In this document: positions 50,126-59,292 of the stretch, one piece after another | Layout of the letters: every line of letters begins with the position of its first letter | Numbering within the stretch: position 1 is the first letter of the stretch | Source of the DNA: Isoptericola chiayiensis | GTDB taxonomy: Bacteria > Actinomycetota > Actinomycetes > Actinomycetales > Cellulomonadaceae | DNA length: 64,000 nt | NCBI RefSeq assembly: GCF_013149805.1 | Contig: NZ_JABEZT010000003.1 | Location: 186,001 to 250,000, forward strand | Direction of reading: 5' to 3' | Notes under the pieces: model-generated | What the model was told of the DNA's origin: nothing | The model's input: only the letters and a program-made list of their open reading frames with translations | The model's database searches: none | Made by a program: the position numbers and the translations under genes

Positions 50126-51733
50126 TCACTTCCCGAGCGACGGACCCCGGCCGGAGGAGCCGAACTCCTCCATCTCCATGAGCGGCCGCAGCGAGTCCTC
50201 GACGGCGCCGTCGGAGACGTAGCCGCGCACGGAGTCGTGGTCGAGCGCGTTGCCGAGCGCGGCCATGATCATGCCCTGGTCGAGGGCGAGGTAGCGCTCG
50301 GAGACCTGACCGCTGCGCACTGCGACGGCGTCGTAGAAGCCGCCGGGGCCGTAGGCGTCGAAGTCGCGGGCGATCCTGCGCAGGTTCTTGACCGCCTCCT
50401 GCGGCGCGTACCGCAGCGCGAGGAAGGAGGCGTGCGGGGTGACGACGCCGTCGCCGTACTCCGTGGGCGCCTCGGAGCCCTCGCGGCAGCCCTCGTACGG
50501 CTGGTCCACCGAGGTGCGCTCCTGGTCGGAGGTGTATCCCGGACCGTCCATGCCGAGCTGGTCGACGCCGTACTCGCGGTAGCCGCCCGCCGGGTCGTTC
50601 GACGGCGAGAAGCCCCAGTACCCGTAGTCGGCCTCCTTCAGACCGTGCTCGATCTGGCCCTGGACGTACAGCGGGTGGTTGACGGCCCAGGAGTCGGGGC
50701 CCCACTCCTCCTCGGGGACGAACAGCGGCACCATCAGCGCCTCGAACATGCTGCCGCCCCAGGTCGGCACGATGTCCATGCCGCGGTAGGGGAGCGTCCC
50801 CTCGAAGACGTCGACACCGAGGTAGCTCCTCCACTCCCCGGAGGCGTCCGTCTCCGTCCACGACCAGTCGCAGGTCGGCTCGAACGTGCGCACCGGACCG
50901 AAGTAGTGCTCGGCCGGGATCTGCCCCTCGGCGATCCCCAGGTAGGACGCGATGCGCGGCTCGGTGTTGAACGCGCCGTAGTGGTGGCCGGTGTACCAGA
51001 CGTCGCTGCCCATGCTGCAGTAGTCGTCGGCGGGCAGGTTCGGGTCGTCCTGGTCGGTGTCCCAGAAGCCGCCGCGGATCTGGTTGACCTCCGGGTCGTA
51101 GAAGCAGCCGAAGTCCATCTGCTCGCGCACGGCGTCCGCCTCGTCGGCCAGCGACGGCTCGGCGTTCGCGGCCAGCAGCAGACCGGTGGCCAGCCAGCCG
51201 TTGTCCACGCTGGACAGGAACGGCTCGACCGGGTCGTCCTCGCCCAGCGCGTCGAGCTTGGCGCCCGTGGCCGGGTCGTACCAGTTGTAGAACATGCCGC
51301 TCGGCTCGTGCTTCTCGAGCCCGGCCACCGACTCCAGCGTGGTGGCCATGCGGTCGCGGGCCTCGGCGTCGTCGATCAGCCCGGTGTCCCGGGCGACGAC
51401 GGTGCTCCACAGGTAGGCGCCGATGTTCGTCGGCGAGGTGTACCCGCCGCGGCTCTCGGGGCTCAGGTCGCCGCCGATGTTGTCGTCGGGCAGGCCGGTC
51501 TCGTCGACCACGAGGGCCTCGAACGAGGTCCACGTGTCCTGCGTCCACCGCTCCAGCAGCCGCTGGCGCTTGCCCCGGTCCTTGCCGCGGTCGTCGTCGC
51601 CGCGGTCGTGCGCGGCCCGTTCGGCGGCGGCCGGTCCGGCGGTGCTCGTCGCGCTCGCCGGGATCGTGGCGCTCGCGGCGAGCGCCATGCCGGCGGCCGC
51701 GAGCGCGGCCACGGTGGTCCGTCGTCTGGTCAT
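50126..51733 (-). CDS. Secreted glucoamylase-like protein (PF10091; GH144-type)
   Basis: The 535-residue exported protein has a signal peptide (to about ASATS, residue 30), a charged linker, then an alpha/alpha-barrel. Segments typical of the Glycoamylase domain are SPTNIGAYLWSTVVARDTGL, SVDNGWLATGLLLAA, PTWGGSMFEALMVPLFVPEE, GVVTPHASFLALRYAPQEAV and ALDQGMIMAALGNAL. Characterised relatives (GH144) are endo-beta-1,2-glucanases. It is last in an operon with a GH1 beta-glucosidase and a sugar ABC transporter, so it probably releases the oligosaccharide they import. GAGGAGA precedes the ATG. Confidence 0.78.
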   Translation of the reverse strand: MTRRRTTVAALAAAGMALAASATIPASATSTAGPAAAERAAHDRGDDDRGKDRGKRQRLLERWTQDTWTSFEALVVDETGLPDDNIGGDLSPESRGGYTSPTNIGAYLWSTVVARDTGLIDDAEARDRMATTLESVAGLEKHEPSGMFYNWYDPATGAKLDALGEDDPVEPFLSSVDNGWLATGLLLAANAEPSLADEADAVREQMDFGCFYDPEVNQIRGGFWDTDQDDPNLPADDYCSMGSDVWYTGHHYGAFNTEPRIASYLGIAEGQIPAEHYFGPVRTFEPTCDWSWTETDASGEWRSYLGVDVFEGTLPYRGMDIVPTWGGSMFEALMVPLFVPEEEWGPDSWAVNHPLYVQGQIEHGLKEADYGYWGFSPSNDPAGGYREYGVDQLGMDGPGYTSDQERTSVDQPYEGCREGSEAPTEYGDGVVTPHASFLALRYAPQEAVKNLRRIARDFDAYGPGGFYDAVAVRSGQVSERYLALDQGMIMAALGNALDHDSVRGYVSDGAVEDSLRPLMEMEEFGSSGRGPSLGK

Positions 51734-51815
51734 GGGTCGTCTCCTCAACTCCGTCGTCGTGCGAAACGTCCGGGTGCCGCCACGGTCGGTGGCGGCACCC
51801 TCTCCCGGTCTCCGG

Positions 51816-53006
51816 TCAGGAGGCCGGGAGGCTTCCGGTCCGTGCTACCCGTCCGAGCCAGGCGAGGCTCGGCTTGGGGGTGCGCACGAACGTGCTCCGG
51901 TCGACGGCGATCAGCCCGAAGGTCGGGCGGAAGCCGGACATCCACTCGTAGTTGTCGAGCAGCGACCAGTGCAGGTATCCCTCGACACGGCAGCCGGCGT
52001 CCATGGCGCGGGCCATCCCGGCCAGGGCGTCGCGGGTGTAGTCGATGCGGCGCGCGTCGTCGGCGGTGGCCATGCCGTTCTCGGTGACGAGCATGGGCAC
52101 GCCGCCGGTGATGCGGTGGGAGTACTCGAGGGCCTCGCCGAGCGCCTGGGGGTAGTACTCCCAGCCGGTCAGGGTCTTCTCGACGTCGTCGCCGAAGGGG
52201 ACGGGTTCGCCGTCGGTCCCGATGATGGTGCGCAGGTAGCTCTGCACGCCGACGAAGTCGTCGTCGCGCGCCACCTCGAGGAAGAAGTCCTCGCGGGGCC
52301 AGGCGTAGGCGTCGCGGGCCTCGTCGGCGCCGGGCGCGGCCTGGAAGACCTGGTTGGCGATCGACCAGCCGGCGCGCACGTGCCCGAGCGACCGCATGAT
52401 CTCCACGGCGCGGCGGTGCGCCTTGGCCTGCACCTCGGAGGCCTCCTGGTCGGGTGCGGCCAGGCCGGCGGCGTCGAGGTTGGTGCGGCGGCTCGCGCCC
52501 AGCATCATCGAGGTGATGTTGGGTTCGTTGATGGTGACGACCTGGTGGACGTCGTCGAGGATCGTCGCGACGGTCTCGACGTAGCGGGTGTAGGTGTCGA
52601 CGGCGTCGGGGGCGAGCCAACCGCCCCGCTCGGCGAACCAGCGCGGCAGCGTGAAGTGCAGCAGCGTGACGATCGGGGTGACGCCGGCGGCGAGGCAGGT
52701 GTCGATCATGCGGCGGTAGTGGTCGAGCTGGGCGCGGGAGAACTCGCCCTCGGCGGGCTCGATGCGCGCCCACTCCACGGAGAAGCGGTAGGCGTTGAGC
52801 CCGGCGTCGGCCAGCAGGCGGACGTCCTCGCCGTAGCGGTGGTAGCTGTCGACGGCGTCGCCGGAGCTTTCGGCGCACAGGGTGCCGGGCTGGTGCTCCT
52901 TGGCCCACCAGTCGCTGTTGACGTTGCCGCCCTCGATCTGGTGCGCCGCCGTCGAGGCGCCCCACAGGAAGTCGGGTGCGGCGGGCAGCGTGATCGTGTC
53001 GGTCAC
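51816..53006 (-). CDS. Beta-glucosidase, GH1
   Basis: The 396-residue cytoplasmic enzyme has the acid/base Glu161 in VVTINEPNIT and the nucleophile Glu309 in MLVTENGM, the GH1 pair. PDFLWGASTAAHQIEGGNVN begins the fold. It is shorter than the usual 440-480 residues, mainly in surface loops. It would cleave beta-linked disaccharides brought in by the upstream ABC genes. It starts ten bases after the stop of the second permease gene. Confidence 0.9.
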   Translation of the reverse strand: MTDTITLPAAPDFLWGASTAAHQIEGGNVNSDWWAKEHQPGTLCAESSGDAVDSYHRYGEDVRLLADAGLNAYRFSVEWARIEPAEGEFSRAQLDHYRRMIDTCLAAGVTPIVTLLHFTLPRWFAERGGWLAPDAVDTYTRYVETVATILDDVHQVVTINEPNITSMMLGASRRTNLDAAGLAAPDQEASEVQAKAHRRAVEIMRSLGHVRAGWSIANQVFQAAPGADEARDAYAWPREDFFLEVARDDDFVGVQSYLRTIIGTDGEPVPFGDDVEKTLTGWEYYPQALGEALEYSHRITGGVPMLVTENGMATADDARRIDYTRDALAGMARAMDAGCRVEGYLHWSLLDNYEWMSGFRPTFGLIAVDRSTFVRTPKPSLAWLGRVARTGSLPAS

Positions 53007-53016
53007 GGGGTGCTCC

Positions 53017-53934
53017 TTACTTGATGCCGGTGGTGGCGATGCCCTGGATGATGCGGCGCTGCAGCACGAGGAAGACGACGAGGATCGGCGTTACGATGAC
53101 GGTCGCGCCGGCGAGCAGCAGGCCGTACTGCACGGTGTTCTGGCCGGTGGAGTACAGGGCGAGGGCGACGGGCAGGGTGTACATGTCGGCCGACTGCACG
53201 GCCACGAGCGGCCACAGGAAGTTGTTCCAGGAGCCGAGGAAGGTCAGGATCCCGAGCGTGGCCAGCGCGGGGCCGGTCTGGGGCAGCACGATGCGGAAGA
53301 ACGTGCGGAACTCCCCGGCGCCGTCGACCCGCGCGGCGTCCAGCAGCTCGTCGGGGATGTCGAGCATGAACTGCCGCATGAGGAACACGCCGAACGGTGC
53401 GGCGAGGAACGGCAGGATGAGTGCGGCGTAGGTGTTGACCAGGTCGAGGTTCGCGACCAGCACGAACAGCGGCACGAACGTGATGGTGCCGGGCACCATC
53501 AGCGTGGCCATGATCAGCAGGAACAGCGCCCTGCGGCCGGGGAAGTCGATCTTGGCCAGGGCGTAGCCGACCATCGCGCTGAACAGCACCGCCCCGACGG
53601 TGACGGCCAGCGCCACGACCACGGAGTTGAAGAAGAACTGCGGGAAGTTCAGGCGGTCGAACAGCTGGGTGTAGTTCTCCAGCGTGACGTCCTGGGGGAT
53701 CAGGGTGGGCGGGAACTGGCGGATCTCGCTCTCGGGTTTCACCGAGGACAGGACCATCCAGACGAGCGGGCCGAGCGAGGCGACGAGCCCGACGAGCAGG
53801 GCGCCGTTGAGCAGGAGCGCGCGGGGGGTGAACAGACGACGGCGGTCGCCGCGGGTGCGCTGCCCGGACTCGGTCGCGGTGTCGGTGCCCGGTGCGGCGC
53901 TGGTCGTCGCCGGGGGCAGGGGTGTGGTGGTCAC
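53017..53934 (-). CDS. Carbohydrate ABC transporter permease (MalG/CUT1 type)
   Basis: The 305-residue membrane protein with six helices has the EAA loop DAARVDGAGEFRTFFRIVLP. It shows the pattern of CUT1 MalG-like partners. The first 30 residues are a polar cytoplasmic extension. It follows the MalF-like permease by 22 bases. Confidence 0.9.
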   Translation of the reverse strand: MTTTPLPPATTSAAPGTDTATESGQRTRGDRRRLFTPRALLLNGALLVGLVASLGPLVWMVLSSVKPESEIRQFPPTLIPQDVTLENYTQLFDRLNFPQFFFNSVVVALAVTVGAVLFSAMVGYALAKIDFPGRRALFLLIMATLMVPGTITFVPLFVLVANLDLVNTYAALILPFLAAPFGVFLMRQFMLDIPDELLDAARVDGAGEFRTFFRIVLPQTGPALATLGILTFLGSWNNFLWPLVAVQSADMYTLPVALALYSTGQNTVQYGLLLAGATVIVTPILVVFLVLQRRIIQGIATTGIK

Positions 53935-53956
53935 GGGTGCTCCTCTCGCTGCCCGG

Positions 53957-54904
53957 TCAGTTCTTGGGCCGCAGCAGGCGGAACTGGAGGAAGGACAGGA
54001 TCGCGATGGCCACGAACAGCAGGTAGCTCATCGCTGCGGACAGGCCGTAGTCGCCGAACCCGAACTGGTTGTAGATCTCGTAGGCCACCGAGTTCGTGGC
54101 GCCGAGCGGGCCGCCCTGGGTCATGACGAACGGCTCCTCGAAGAACTGCAGGTAGGCGATGCCGGTCATGACGGCGCAGAACAGCAGCGTGGGGCGCAGC
54201 AGCGGCACGGTCACGGAGCGGAAGGTGCGCACCGCACCGGCGCCGTCGAGCGACGCCGCCTCGTACAGGTCCTTGGGGATGCCCTGCAGGCCGGCGAGCA
54301 GGATGACCATCGAGAAGCCGACGTTGCGCCAGACGGCGAGCATGATCAGCGACGGCATCGCCCAGGTCGGGTCGGTGAGCCAGTCCGGGCCGTCGATGCC
54401 GACCAGCCCGAGCGCGGAGTTGATGAGCCCGAAGTCGGGCTGCAGCAGGAAGCGCCAGACGACGGCGACCGCGACGATCGAGGTCACCACCGGGGCGTAG
54501 AACCCGACGCGGAACACCGAGCGGAACCAGGTGAGCCCGGAGTTCAGCAGTGCGGCGAGCAGCAGCGCGATGCCGAGGGTGAGGGGCATCGCCACGCCGA
54601 CGAAGTACACGGTGTTGCCGGCGGCCTGCTGGAACTGCGGGTCGGTGACGGCCGCGACGAAGTTGTCGAGTCCGATGAAGTTCACCGCCAGCGGGGACCG
54701 CAGGTCGGCGCCGCGCATGTCGGTGAACGCCATGTACAGCGAGGCGCCCACCGGGAGGATCATGAACACGGCGAACAGGACGGTGAACGGCAGGGCGAAG
54801 CCCCAGGCCGCGTACCCGCGGCGGCGTCGTCGGGCGCTCTCCGGGCGGCAGCCCCGCGTCGCGGGGCCGCCGGGGGCCGGCGGCGCGTCGGTGCGCAGGG
54901 CCAC
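53957..54904 (-). CDS. Carbohydrate ABC transporter permease (MalF/CUT1 type)
   Basis: The 315-residue membrane protein has GFALPFTVLFAVFMILPVGA and the EAA loop YEAASLDGAGAVRTFRSVTV. It lies three bases after the binding-protein stop. No ATPase gene is in the operon; as in many actinobacteria a shared MsiK-type ATPase encoded elsewhere should drive it. Confidence 0.9.
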   Translation of the reverse strand: MALRTDAPPAPGGPATRGCRPESARRRRRGYAAWGFALPFTVLFAVFMILPVGASLYMAFTDMRGADLRSPLAVNFIGLDNFVAAVTDPQFQQAAGNTVYFVGVAMPLTLGIALLLAALLNSGLTWFRSVFRVGFYAPVVTSIVAVAVVWRFLLQPDFGLINSALGLVGIDGPDWLTDPTWAMPSLIMLAVWRNVGFSMVILLAGLQGIPKDLYEAASLDGAGAVRTFRSVTVPLLRPTLLFCAVMTGIAYLQFFEEPFVMTQGGPLGATNSVAYEIYNQFGFGDYGLSAAMSYLLFVAIAILSFLQFRLLRPKN

Positions 54905-54907
54905 GGC

Positions 54908-56194
54908 TCAGCCCAGCCCGTCGCCGATGGAGGTGGCGGCGTCCTGCATCTGCTGGGCGGCCTCCTCGGGCTCGAGCTGGCCGTTGACCACCTGCTCGAT
55001 CACGAGGTTCAGCTCGTGCTCGATCTCGGACCAGGTGGGCAGCGCGGGCGTGGAACGGGCGGTCTCGAGCGCCTCGCCGTAGACCGCGAGCGACTCGTCC
55101 CCGGCCAGGGCCTCGTCGTCCCAGGAGGCCTGGACGGCGGGCAGGTCGTTCGAGATCTCGAACCAGTCCACCTGGACCTCGGGGTCGGTGGCGAACTCGA
55201 CGAACTTCCACGCGGCGTCGGGGTTGGCGGCCTCGGCGGTCACGGCGAGGTTGGAGCCACCGATGAACGAGGCAGCCTGCTCGTCCGGGGGCAGCGCGGT
55301 GACGGCGAACTTGTCGGCGAAGTCGTCGCCGGCGGTCGTGAGCAGGTTCGACCGCTCCCACGGACCGGAGACGAACGCACCGAGCTCCCCGTCGATGAAG
55401 TCCTGGACCTTCTCGTCCTCGACGAGGGTCTGCGGGGCCAGTCCGTCGGCCATGAAGGAGGAGTAGAAGTCGAGCGCCTCGACCTGGGCGTCGTCGGCGA
55501 GCGTGAACTCGCCGGCGTCGTCGACGATCTCGCCGCCGGCCTGCCAGTAGAACGGGAAGTACATCAGCGCGGTGCCGTCGCCGTTGGTCTGCAGGGCGAT
55601 GCCGTGCTCGGCGCCGGCGTCCTGCATGCCGGCGGCGAACTCCTTGAGCTCGTCCCAGGTCTGCGGCTCGTCGACGCCGGCCTGCTCGGCGAGGTCGGTC
55701 CGGTAGTACAGCACCCGCGTCTCGACGTACCAGGGGACGCCGTAGGACGTGCCGTCGACGACGGTGGTGTCCCAGGCGCCGGGGAAGAAGGCCTCGGAGT
55801 CGATGCTGTCGGGCGTCTCGGCCAGCCCGCCGAGCTCGACGAACCCGCTCATGAGGGTGGTGCCGGCCTGCAGGACGTCCGGGACCTCGCCCGTGGCCAT
55901 CGCGGTGTTGATCTTCTGGACGGCGGACTCCCAGGGCACGGGCGTCACCTCGACGGTCACGTCGGGGTTGTCGGCCTCGAACTGCTCGGCCAGCTCGGGC
56001 AGCAGCTCGCCCTCGGTCCCCATGGCCCAGACCTCGACGGTGCCGGTGGCGGGGCCCTCGGACACCTGGGTCCCGGCGTCGTCGGTGCCGCCCGAGCCGG
56101 CGTCGCCGTCGTCGCGCCCGCAGGCCGTCAGGGCCACGGTCAGGACGAGCGTCGATGCTGTCGCCGCGGCGGCGCGGCGCGAGGTGATGATCAC
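54908..56194 (-). CDS. Sugar-binding lipoprotein (CUT1 solute-binding protein)
   Basis: The 428-residue lipoprotein has a lipobox LTAC at about residue 25 and then TGTVEVWAMGTEGELLPELA. The family-1 pattern continues with FEADNPDVTVEVTPVPWESA and INTAMATGEVPDVLQAGTT. The GTG at 56194 follows AAGGGAG with six-base spacing. It is first in the operon; a TTGACA promoter and dyads lie just upstream, facing a LacI gene. The downstream beta-glucosidase and glucanase suggest a beta-gluco-oligosaccharide as ligand. Confidence 0.9.
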   Translation of the reverse strand: MIITSRRAAAATASTLVLTVALTACGRDDGDAGSGGTDDAGTQVSEGPATGTVEVWAMGTEGELLPELAEQFEADNPDVTVEVTPVPWESAVQKINTAMATGEVPDVLQAGTTLMSGFVELGGLAETPDSIDSEAFFPGAWDTTVVDGTSYGVPWYVETRVLYYRTDLAEQAGVDEPQTWDELKEFAAGMQDAGAEHGIALQTNGDGTALMYFPFYWQAGGEIVDDAGEFTLADDAQVEALDFYSSFMADGLAPQTLVEDEKVQDFIDGELGAFVSGPWERSNLLTTAGDDFADKFAVTALPPDEQAASFIGGSNLAVTAEAANPDAAWKFVEFATDPEVQVDWFEISNDLPAVQASWDDEALAGDESLAVYGEALETARSTPALPTWSEIEHELNLVIEQVVNGQLEPEEAAQQMQDAATSIGDGLG

Positions 56195-56215
56195 GGTCAC
56201 TCCCTTGTAGATCCG

Positions 56216-56281
56216 TCGAAATTTCGAAAGCAGCGCTCGAAATCGCCCCGAGACGATAGAGCGCTCCGTGAGCCATGTCAA
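56216..56281 (-). promoter_or_regulatory. Promoter and LacI operator of the saccharide operon
   Basis: Minus strand: TTGACA (56276-56281), 17 bases, TATCGT (56253-56258), then the perfect palindrome TCGAAATTTCGA (56216-56227) before the Shine-Dalgarno, with another CGAAAT near 56238. The repressor site is placed to block transcription start. Confidence 0.7.
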
Positions 56282-56309
56282 CGGGTATAGGCGATGGGGT
56301 AGCATCCGT

Positions 56310-56320
56310 GTTTCGGAAAC
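56310..56320. promoter_or_regulatory. Second LacI operator before the regulator gene
   Basis: GTTTCGGAAAC, a perfect odd-centred dyad resembling the TTTCGAAA core of the operon-side site; it lies 19 bases before the lacI-type start. Confidence 0.5.
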
Positions 56321-56339
56321 GATCAGCAAAGGAGGGGTC

Positions 56340-57347
56340 GTGGCGGCCGAGAAACCAGACGTGCCGCTCGCGGTCGTGGCCGCCGAGGCGGGTGTCTCGG
56401 TGCCGACCGTGTCGAAGGTGCTCAACTCCCGCACCGACGTCGCCGGGGCGACGCGCGAACGGGTCGCCGCCGTGCTGCACCGGCACGGCTTCACGCTGCG
56501 GCCGCGCCGACGGCGTGCCACCGGGATGATCGACGTGCGCATCGTCGACCTCGAGGGCACCTGGTCCGAGGCGGTGGTGCGCGGTGCGGTCACCGGCGCC
56601 CGGCGCCTCGGGCTCGACGTCGTCCTCGCCGTCGAGCCCGACCCCGACGACTGCAGCGCCTGGGTGCGCCACGCCCTCGAACGCGGCACCGACGGCCTGG
56701 TCAGCGTCGTGGCGGTGCCCGACGCCGAGGCGCGGCGGGCGCTCGCCGACTCCGAGACGCCGCTCGTCGTCGTCGACCCCCGGCAGCGGCCGCCCGAGGG
56801 CATGCTGTCGGTCAGCGCCACCAACTTCCAGGGCGGCCTCGAGGCGACCGCGCACCTGCTCGCGCTCGGGCACTGCCGGATCGCCACCATCACCGGCGCC
56901 CTGGAGCAGGACAACGCCATCGCCCGCCTGGCCGGCTACCGGGCCGCGCTGCTCCAGGCTCGCGTCGAGGTGGACGACGACCTCGTCGTCGACGGCCCGT
57001 ACGGCGTGACCGCCGGGTACGACGGCGTGCAGCGGCTCCTCGAGCTCGCCGACCCGCCCACGGCGATCTTCGCCAGCAGCGACGACACCGCGCTCGGGGC
57101 CCTGCACGCGCTGCGGGAGCGGGGCCTGTCGGTACCCCACGACGTGTCGCTCGTCGGGTTCGACGACCTGCCGGTGGCGCCCTGGATCGACCCGCCGCTG
57201 ACCACCGTGCGACAGCCGCTGGCCGAGATGGGGGCCACCGCCGTCGACCTGGTGCACCGGGCGCGCAGCGGTACCGGCCACACGCTGCGCACGGAGCTCG
57301 CCACGAGCCTGGTGGTCCGCGAGTCGGCGATGGCTCCGTCGGCCTGA
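56340..57347 (+). CDS. LacI-family regulator of the saccharide operon
   Basis: The 335-residue protein has the LacI HTH (LAVVAAEAGVSVPTVSKVLN) and effector domain (LVGFDDLPVAPWIDPPLTTV), ending ATSLVVRESAMAPS. The GTG at 56340 follows AAAGGAGG. It diverges from the sugar ABC operon with TTTCGAAA-type sites on both sides of the gap, so it should repress both until an imported saccharide binds. Confidence 0.9.
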   Translation: MAAEKPDVPLAVVAAEAGVSVPTVSKVLNSRTDVAGATRERVAAVLHRHGFTLRPRRRRATGMIDVRIVDLEGTWSEAVVRGAVTGARRLGLDVVLAVEPDPDDCSAWVRHALERGTDGLVSVVAVPDAEARRALADSETPLVVVDPRQRPPEGMLSVSATNFQGGLEATAHLLALGHCRIATITGALEQDNAIARLAGYRAALLQARVEVDDDLVVDGPYGVTAGYDGVQRLLELADPPTAIFASSDDTALGALHALRERGLSVPHDVSLVGFDDLPVAPWIDPPLTTVRQPLAEMGATAVDLVHRARSGTGHTLRTELATSLVVRESAMAPSA

Positions 57348-57423
57348 CGCCGTTCACGCTGCACCGGCCGGCCGGTGCAGCTAGGGTCGCGGCAACACCT
57401 TCGTACGACGGGGCAGGAGCAGG

Positions 57424-58173
57424 ATGTACCAGTTGCTCGAAGCGATAGTTGCTGGTACCAGCGGTGCTGTCGGCGGCGGCGCGGACCCCGTCCCAACGAC
57501 CGTCGCGGCCGGGCTCGCACTCGGCGCCCTCGTCGGCGCCGCCTGGCTCGTGCTGCGGCGCACGGGGCGGCGACCCCACCCCGACCGGGGCGGCCGGGGC
57601 TGGGTCCCGCGCGGTGTCGACGGGCTCCTGCCGCCCCGCGCCCTCGACGCGGACCCGCCACCGGAACGACCCGCGAGCCCGGTGGAGCACTGGTTGCTCG
57701 CGCTGCCCGCCCCGTTCGTGGAGCAGGCGGACCTCGACCACAGCGCCTGGTCGCTGGCCCCGGCCGCCGCCGACCACGCCTCCCGGCGGCGCGTCGAGGC
57801 CGCCGTGGTGGGCGCCGGACTGCGCGAGCGCGACGCCTGGCGTGCCCGTCGGGAGGCCGCGCAGCAGCAGGTGACCGCAGCGACGACGGCGGCGCAGCGC
57901 GCCTACGCGGTCGCCTGGGCGGCCTGGGTGCTGCGCCTCGGCGTCGCGGCCGGTCACCTGCGGACCTACCACGCCCGCGAGGATCTGCTGCGCACCGTCG
58001 GCGCCGTCGTCGGGCAGTACGGCGACTGGCCGACCTTTGGCGACGACTTCCTCGAGGAGGTCGCCCGGCGGGCGACGCCGCAGCAGGCCGAGGCGCTGCG
58101 CACCGCCGTCGGCCGGCTCTGCCGCCCCGGTGGTGCCTGGGGCGGGCGGCACTGGCCGGTCGAGGCGCTCTGA
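57424..58173 (+). CDS. Membrane-anchored protein, possible DUF1266 member
   Basis: The 249-residue protein has one N-terminal membrane helix (VAAGLALGALVGAAWLVL). A proline/arginine-rich linker precedes a helical cytoplasmic domain (about 95-249) with RAYAVAWAAWVLRLGVAAGH and YGDWPTFGDDFLEEVARR, which recalls DUF1266 proteins. No function can be assigned. Only 76 bases separate it from the LacI stop, but the topic differs; it converges on the first alginate-lyase gene. Confidence 0.6.
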   Translation: MYQLLEAIVAGTSGAVGGGADPVPTTVAAGLALGALVGAAWLVLRRTGRRPHPDRGGRGWVPRGVDGLLPPRALDADPPPERPASPVEHWLLALPAPFVEQADLDHSAWSLAPAAADHASRRRVEAAVVGAGLRERDAWRARREAAQQQVTAATTAAQRAYAVAWAAWVLRLGVAAGHLRTYHAREDLLRTVGAVVGQYGDWPTFGDDFLEEVARRATPQQAEALRTAVGRLCRPGGAWGGRHWPVEAL

Positions 58174-58187
58174 GATCCCCGGGAAAA

Positions 58188-58230
58188 CCACCGGGGCGCA
58201 CCCGGATCTCTCCGCGATGCGCCCCGGTGG
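58188..58230. terminator. Bidirectional terminator
   Basis: Perfect 13-base arms 58188-58200 and 58218-58230. An alternative outer pairing GAGATCC/GGATCTC overlaps it. Confidence 0.7.
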
Positions 58231-58244
58231 CTGCTCGGCTCAGC

Positions 58245-59015
58245 TCACGAGTGGGTGATGTCGAGCTTGTAGAGGGTGGCTTGGCCGTAGTTGGTGTCGT
58301 TGCAGGGTGAGGAGTTGCTGCAGTTGGCCTGGGTGTAGGCGCCGGCCTTGAAGTAGTTCTCGTCCTCGTCGCTGTCGATGGTGGTCTGGAGCTCGTCGTT
58401 GTAGTAGACGTCGATCTGGCCGTTGGCCGCGACGAACTTTCCTTCGAAGACGGTGTTGAGCTGGTAGTCGTCGGTGACGAGGTGGTGGTGGGAGTCGTCG
58501 CCGTCGGTGATGTAGAGCTCGGTGCCTTCGAGGCGGAAGACGGTGACGTCGTCGCCGCCGCCGTGGATCTGGGCGCCGACGAGGTGGGGCTTGTCCTCGG
58601 GCAGGTGGTTGAAGTCTGTGCGGAAGGTCATGGTGTGGGTGCCGGAGGTGGTGGACCAGGAGGCCTTCTCGGTGCCGTCGTCGGTCATCTCGCGCAGCTC
58701 GGAGCGGGGGTAGCCGGATCCGGAGGTGGTGACGCCGTCGACGGGTGCGCGGAACTGGATGCCGGTGCACTTGTCGTTGACCTGGAACCAGGGTGCTGCG
58801 GAGAAGTCGGCGAGGTCGGGCTGCAGGATCTCGGTGGGGGAGTTGTCCGAGCCGGTGGGCAGGGTGACCTTCCAGTCGGTCAGGTCGATCTGCTGGGCCG
58901 GGTACTCGCACTGCTCGCCGTCCGCGGTGGCGGCGATCGCCACGGCGGAGCTCGCGGCGAACACCGTCCCGGCTACCAGGGCGGCCACGAGGCCGTGCTT
59001 GCGGTGAAGTCTCAT
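58245..59015 (-). CDS. Secreted alginate lyase, PL7 (copy 1)
   Basis: The 256-residue secreted enzyme has a signal peptide (to about AIAAT, residue 30) and one PL7 beta-jelly-roll. It shows all three PL7 motifs: RSELRE at 104-109, QIH at 149-151 (with His151) and YFKAGAYTQ at 221-229 (with Tyr227). QIH in place of QVH is associated with preference for guluronate-containing bonds. Four cysteines in the mature chain can form disulfides. GAAAGGA precedes the ATG. A promoter/operator module lies 215-275 bases upstream, giving a long leader of about 240 bases. Confidence 0.93.
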   Translation of the reverse strand: MRLHRKHGLVAALVAGTVFAASSAVAIAATADGEQCEYPAQQIDLTDWKVTLPTGSDNSPTEILQPDLADFSAAPWFQVNDKCTGIQFRAPVDGVTTSGSGYPRSELREMTDDGTEKASWSTTSGTHTMTFRTDFNHLPEDKPHLVGAQIHGGGDDVTVFRLEGTELYITDGDDSHHHLVTDDYQLNTVFEGKFVAANGQIDVYYNDELQTTIDSDEDENYFKAGAYTQANCSNSSPCNDTNYGQATLYKLDITHS

Positions 59016-59227
59016 CGTCGTGCGGATCCTTTCGGTGGTCACGCGGGCCTCGTGATCGTCCGCTGCTGCCCGTCCGCCGAGCTCGGTGTCAGCACGGCGT
59101 CCGCCGGGGGCGAGCACCGTCTGCCGCGCAGGGCGAGGGCCTGTCTGCAGCAGGGACGATCACTGCACTTCCGGAGCCGGTGATGCGGTGGTGCTGCCTG
59201 ACGAGGTGAAGAAGGCTCCGTGGTGTC

Positions 59228-59292
59228 GAGATCCGGTGCATGGTTGCACCAGATCTCGCCGGAAAAGTATCCGTGCCCCGACGAACTGTCAA
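59228..59292 (-). promoter_or_regulatory. Promoter and operator of PL7 copy 1
   Basis: Minus strand: TTGACA (59287-59292), 17 bases, TACTTT (59264-59269), then an inverted repeat 59228-59257 whose core is GGTGCATGGTTGCACC (59235-59250). The extended arms (13 bases, one mismatch) contain GAGATC. The operator sits at the expected transcription start. Confidence 0.75.

Noticed and set aside
57451-57462. Perfect palindrome GCTGGTACCAGC
   Set aside because: It lies inside the coding sequence of the DUF1266-like gene, with no promoter or second copy; probably chance.
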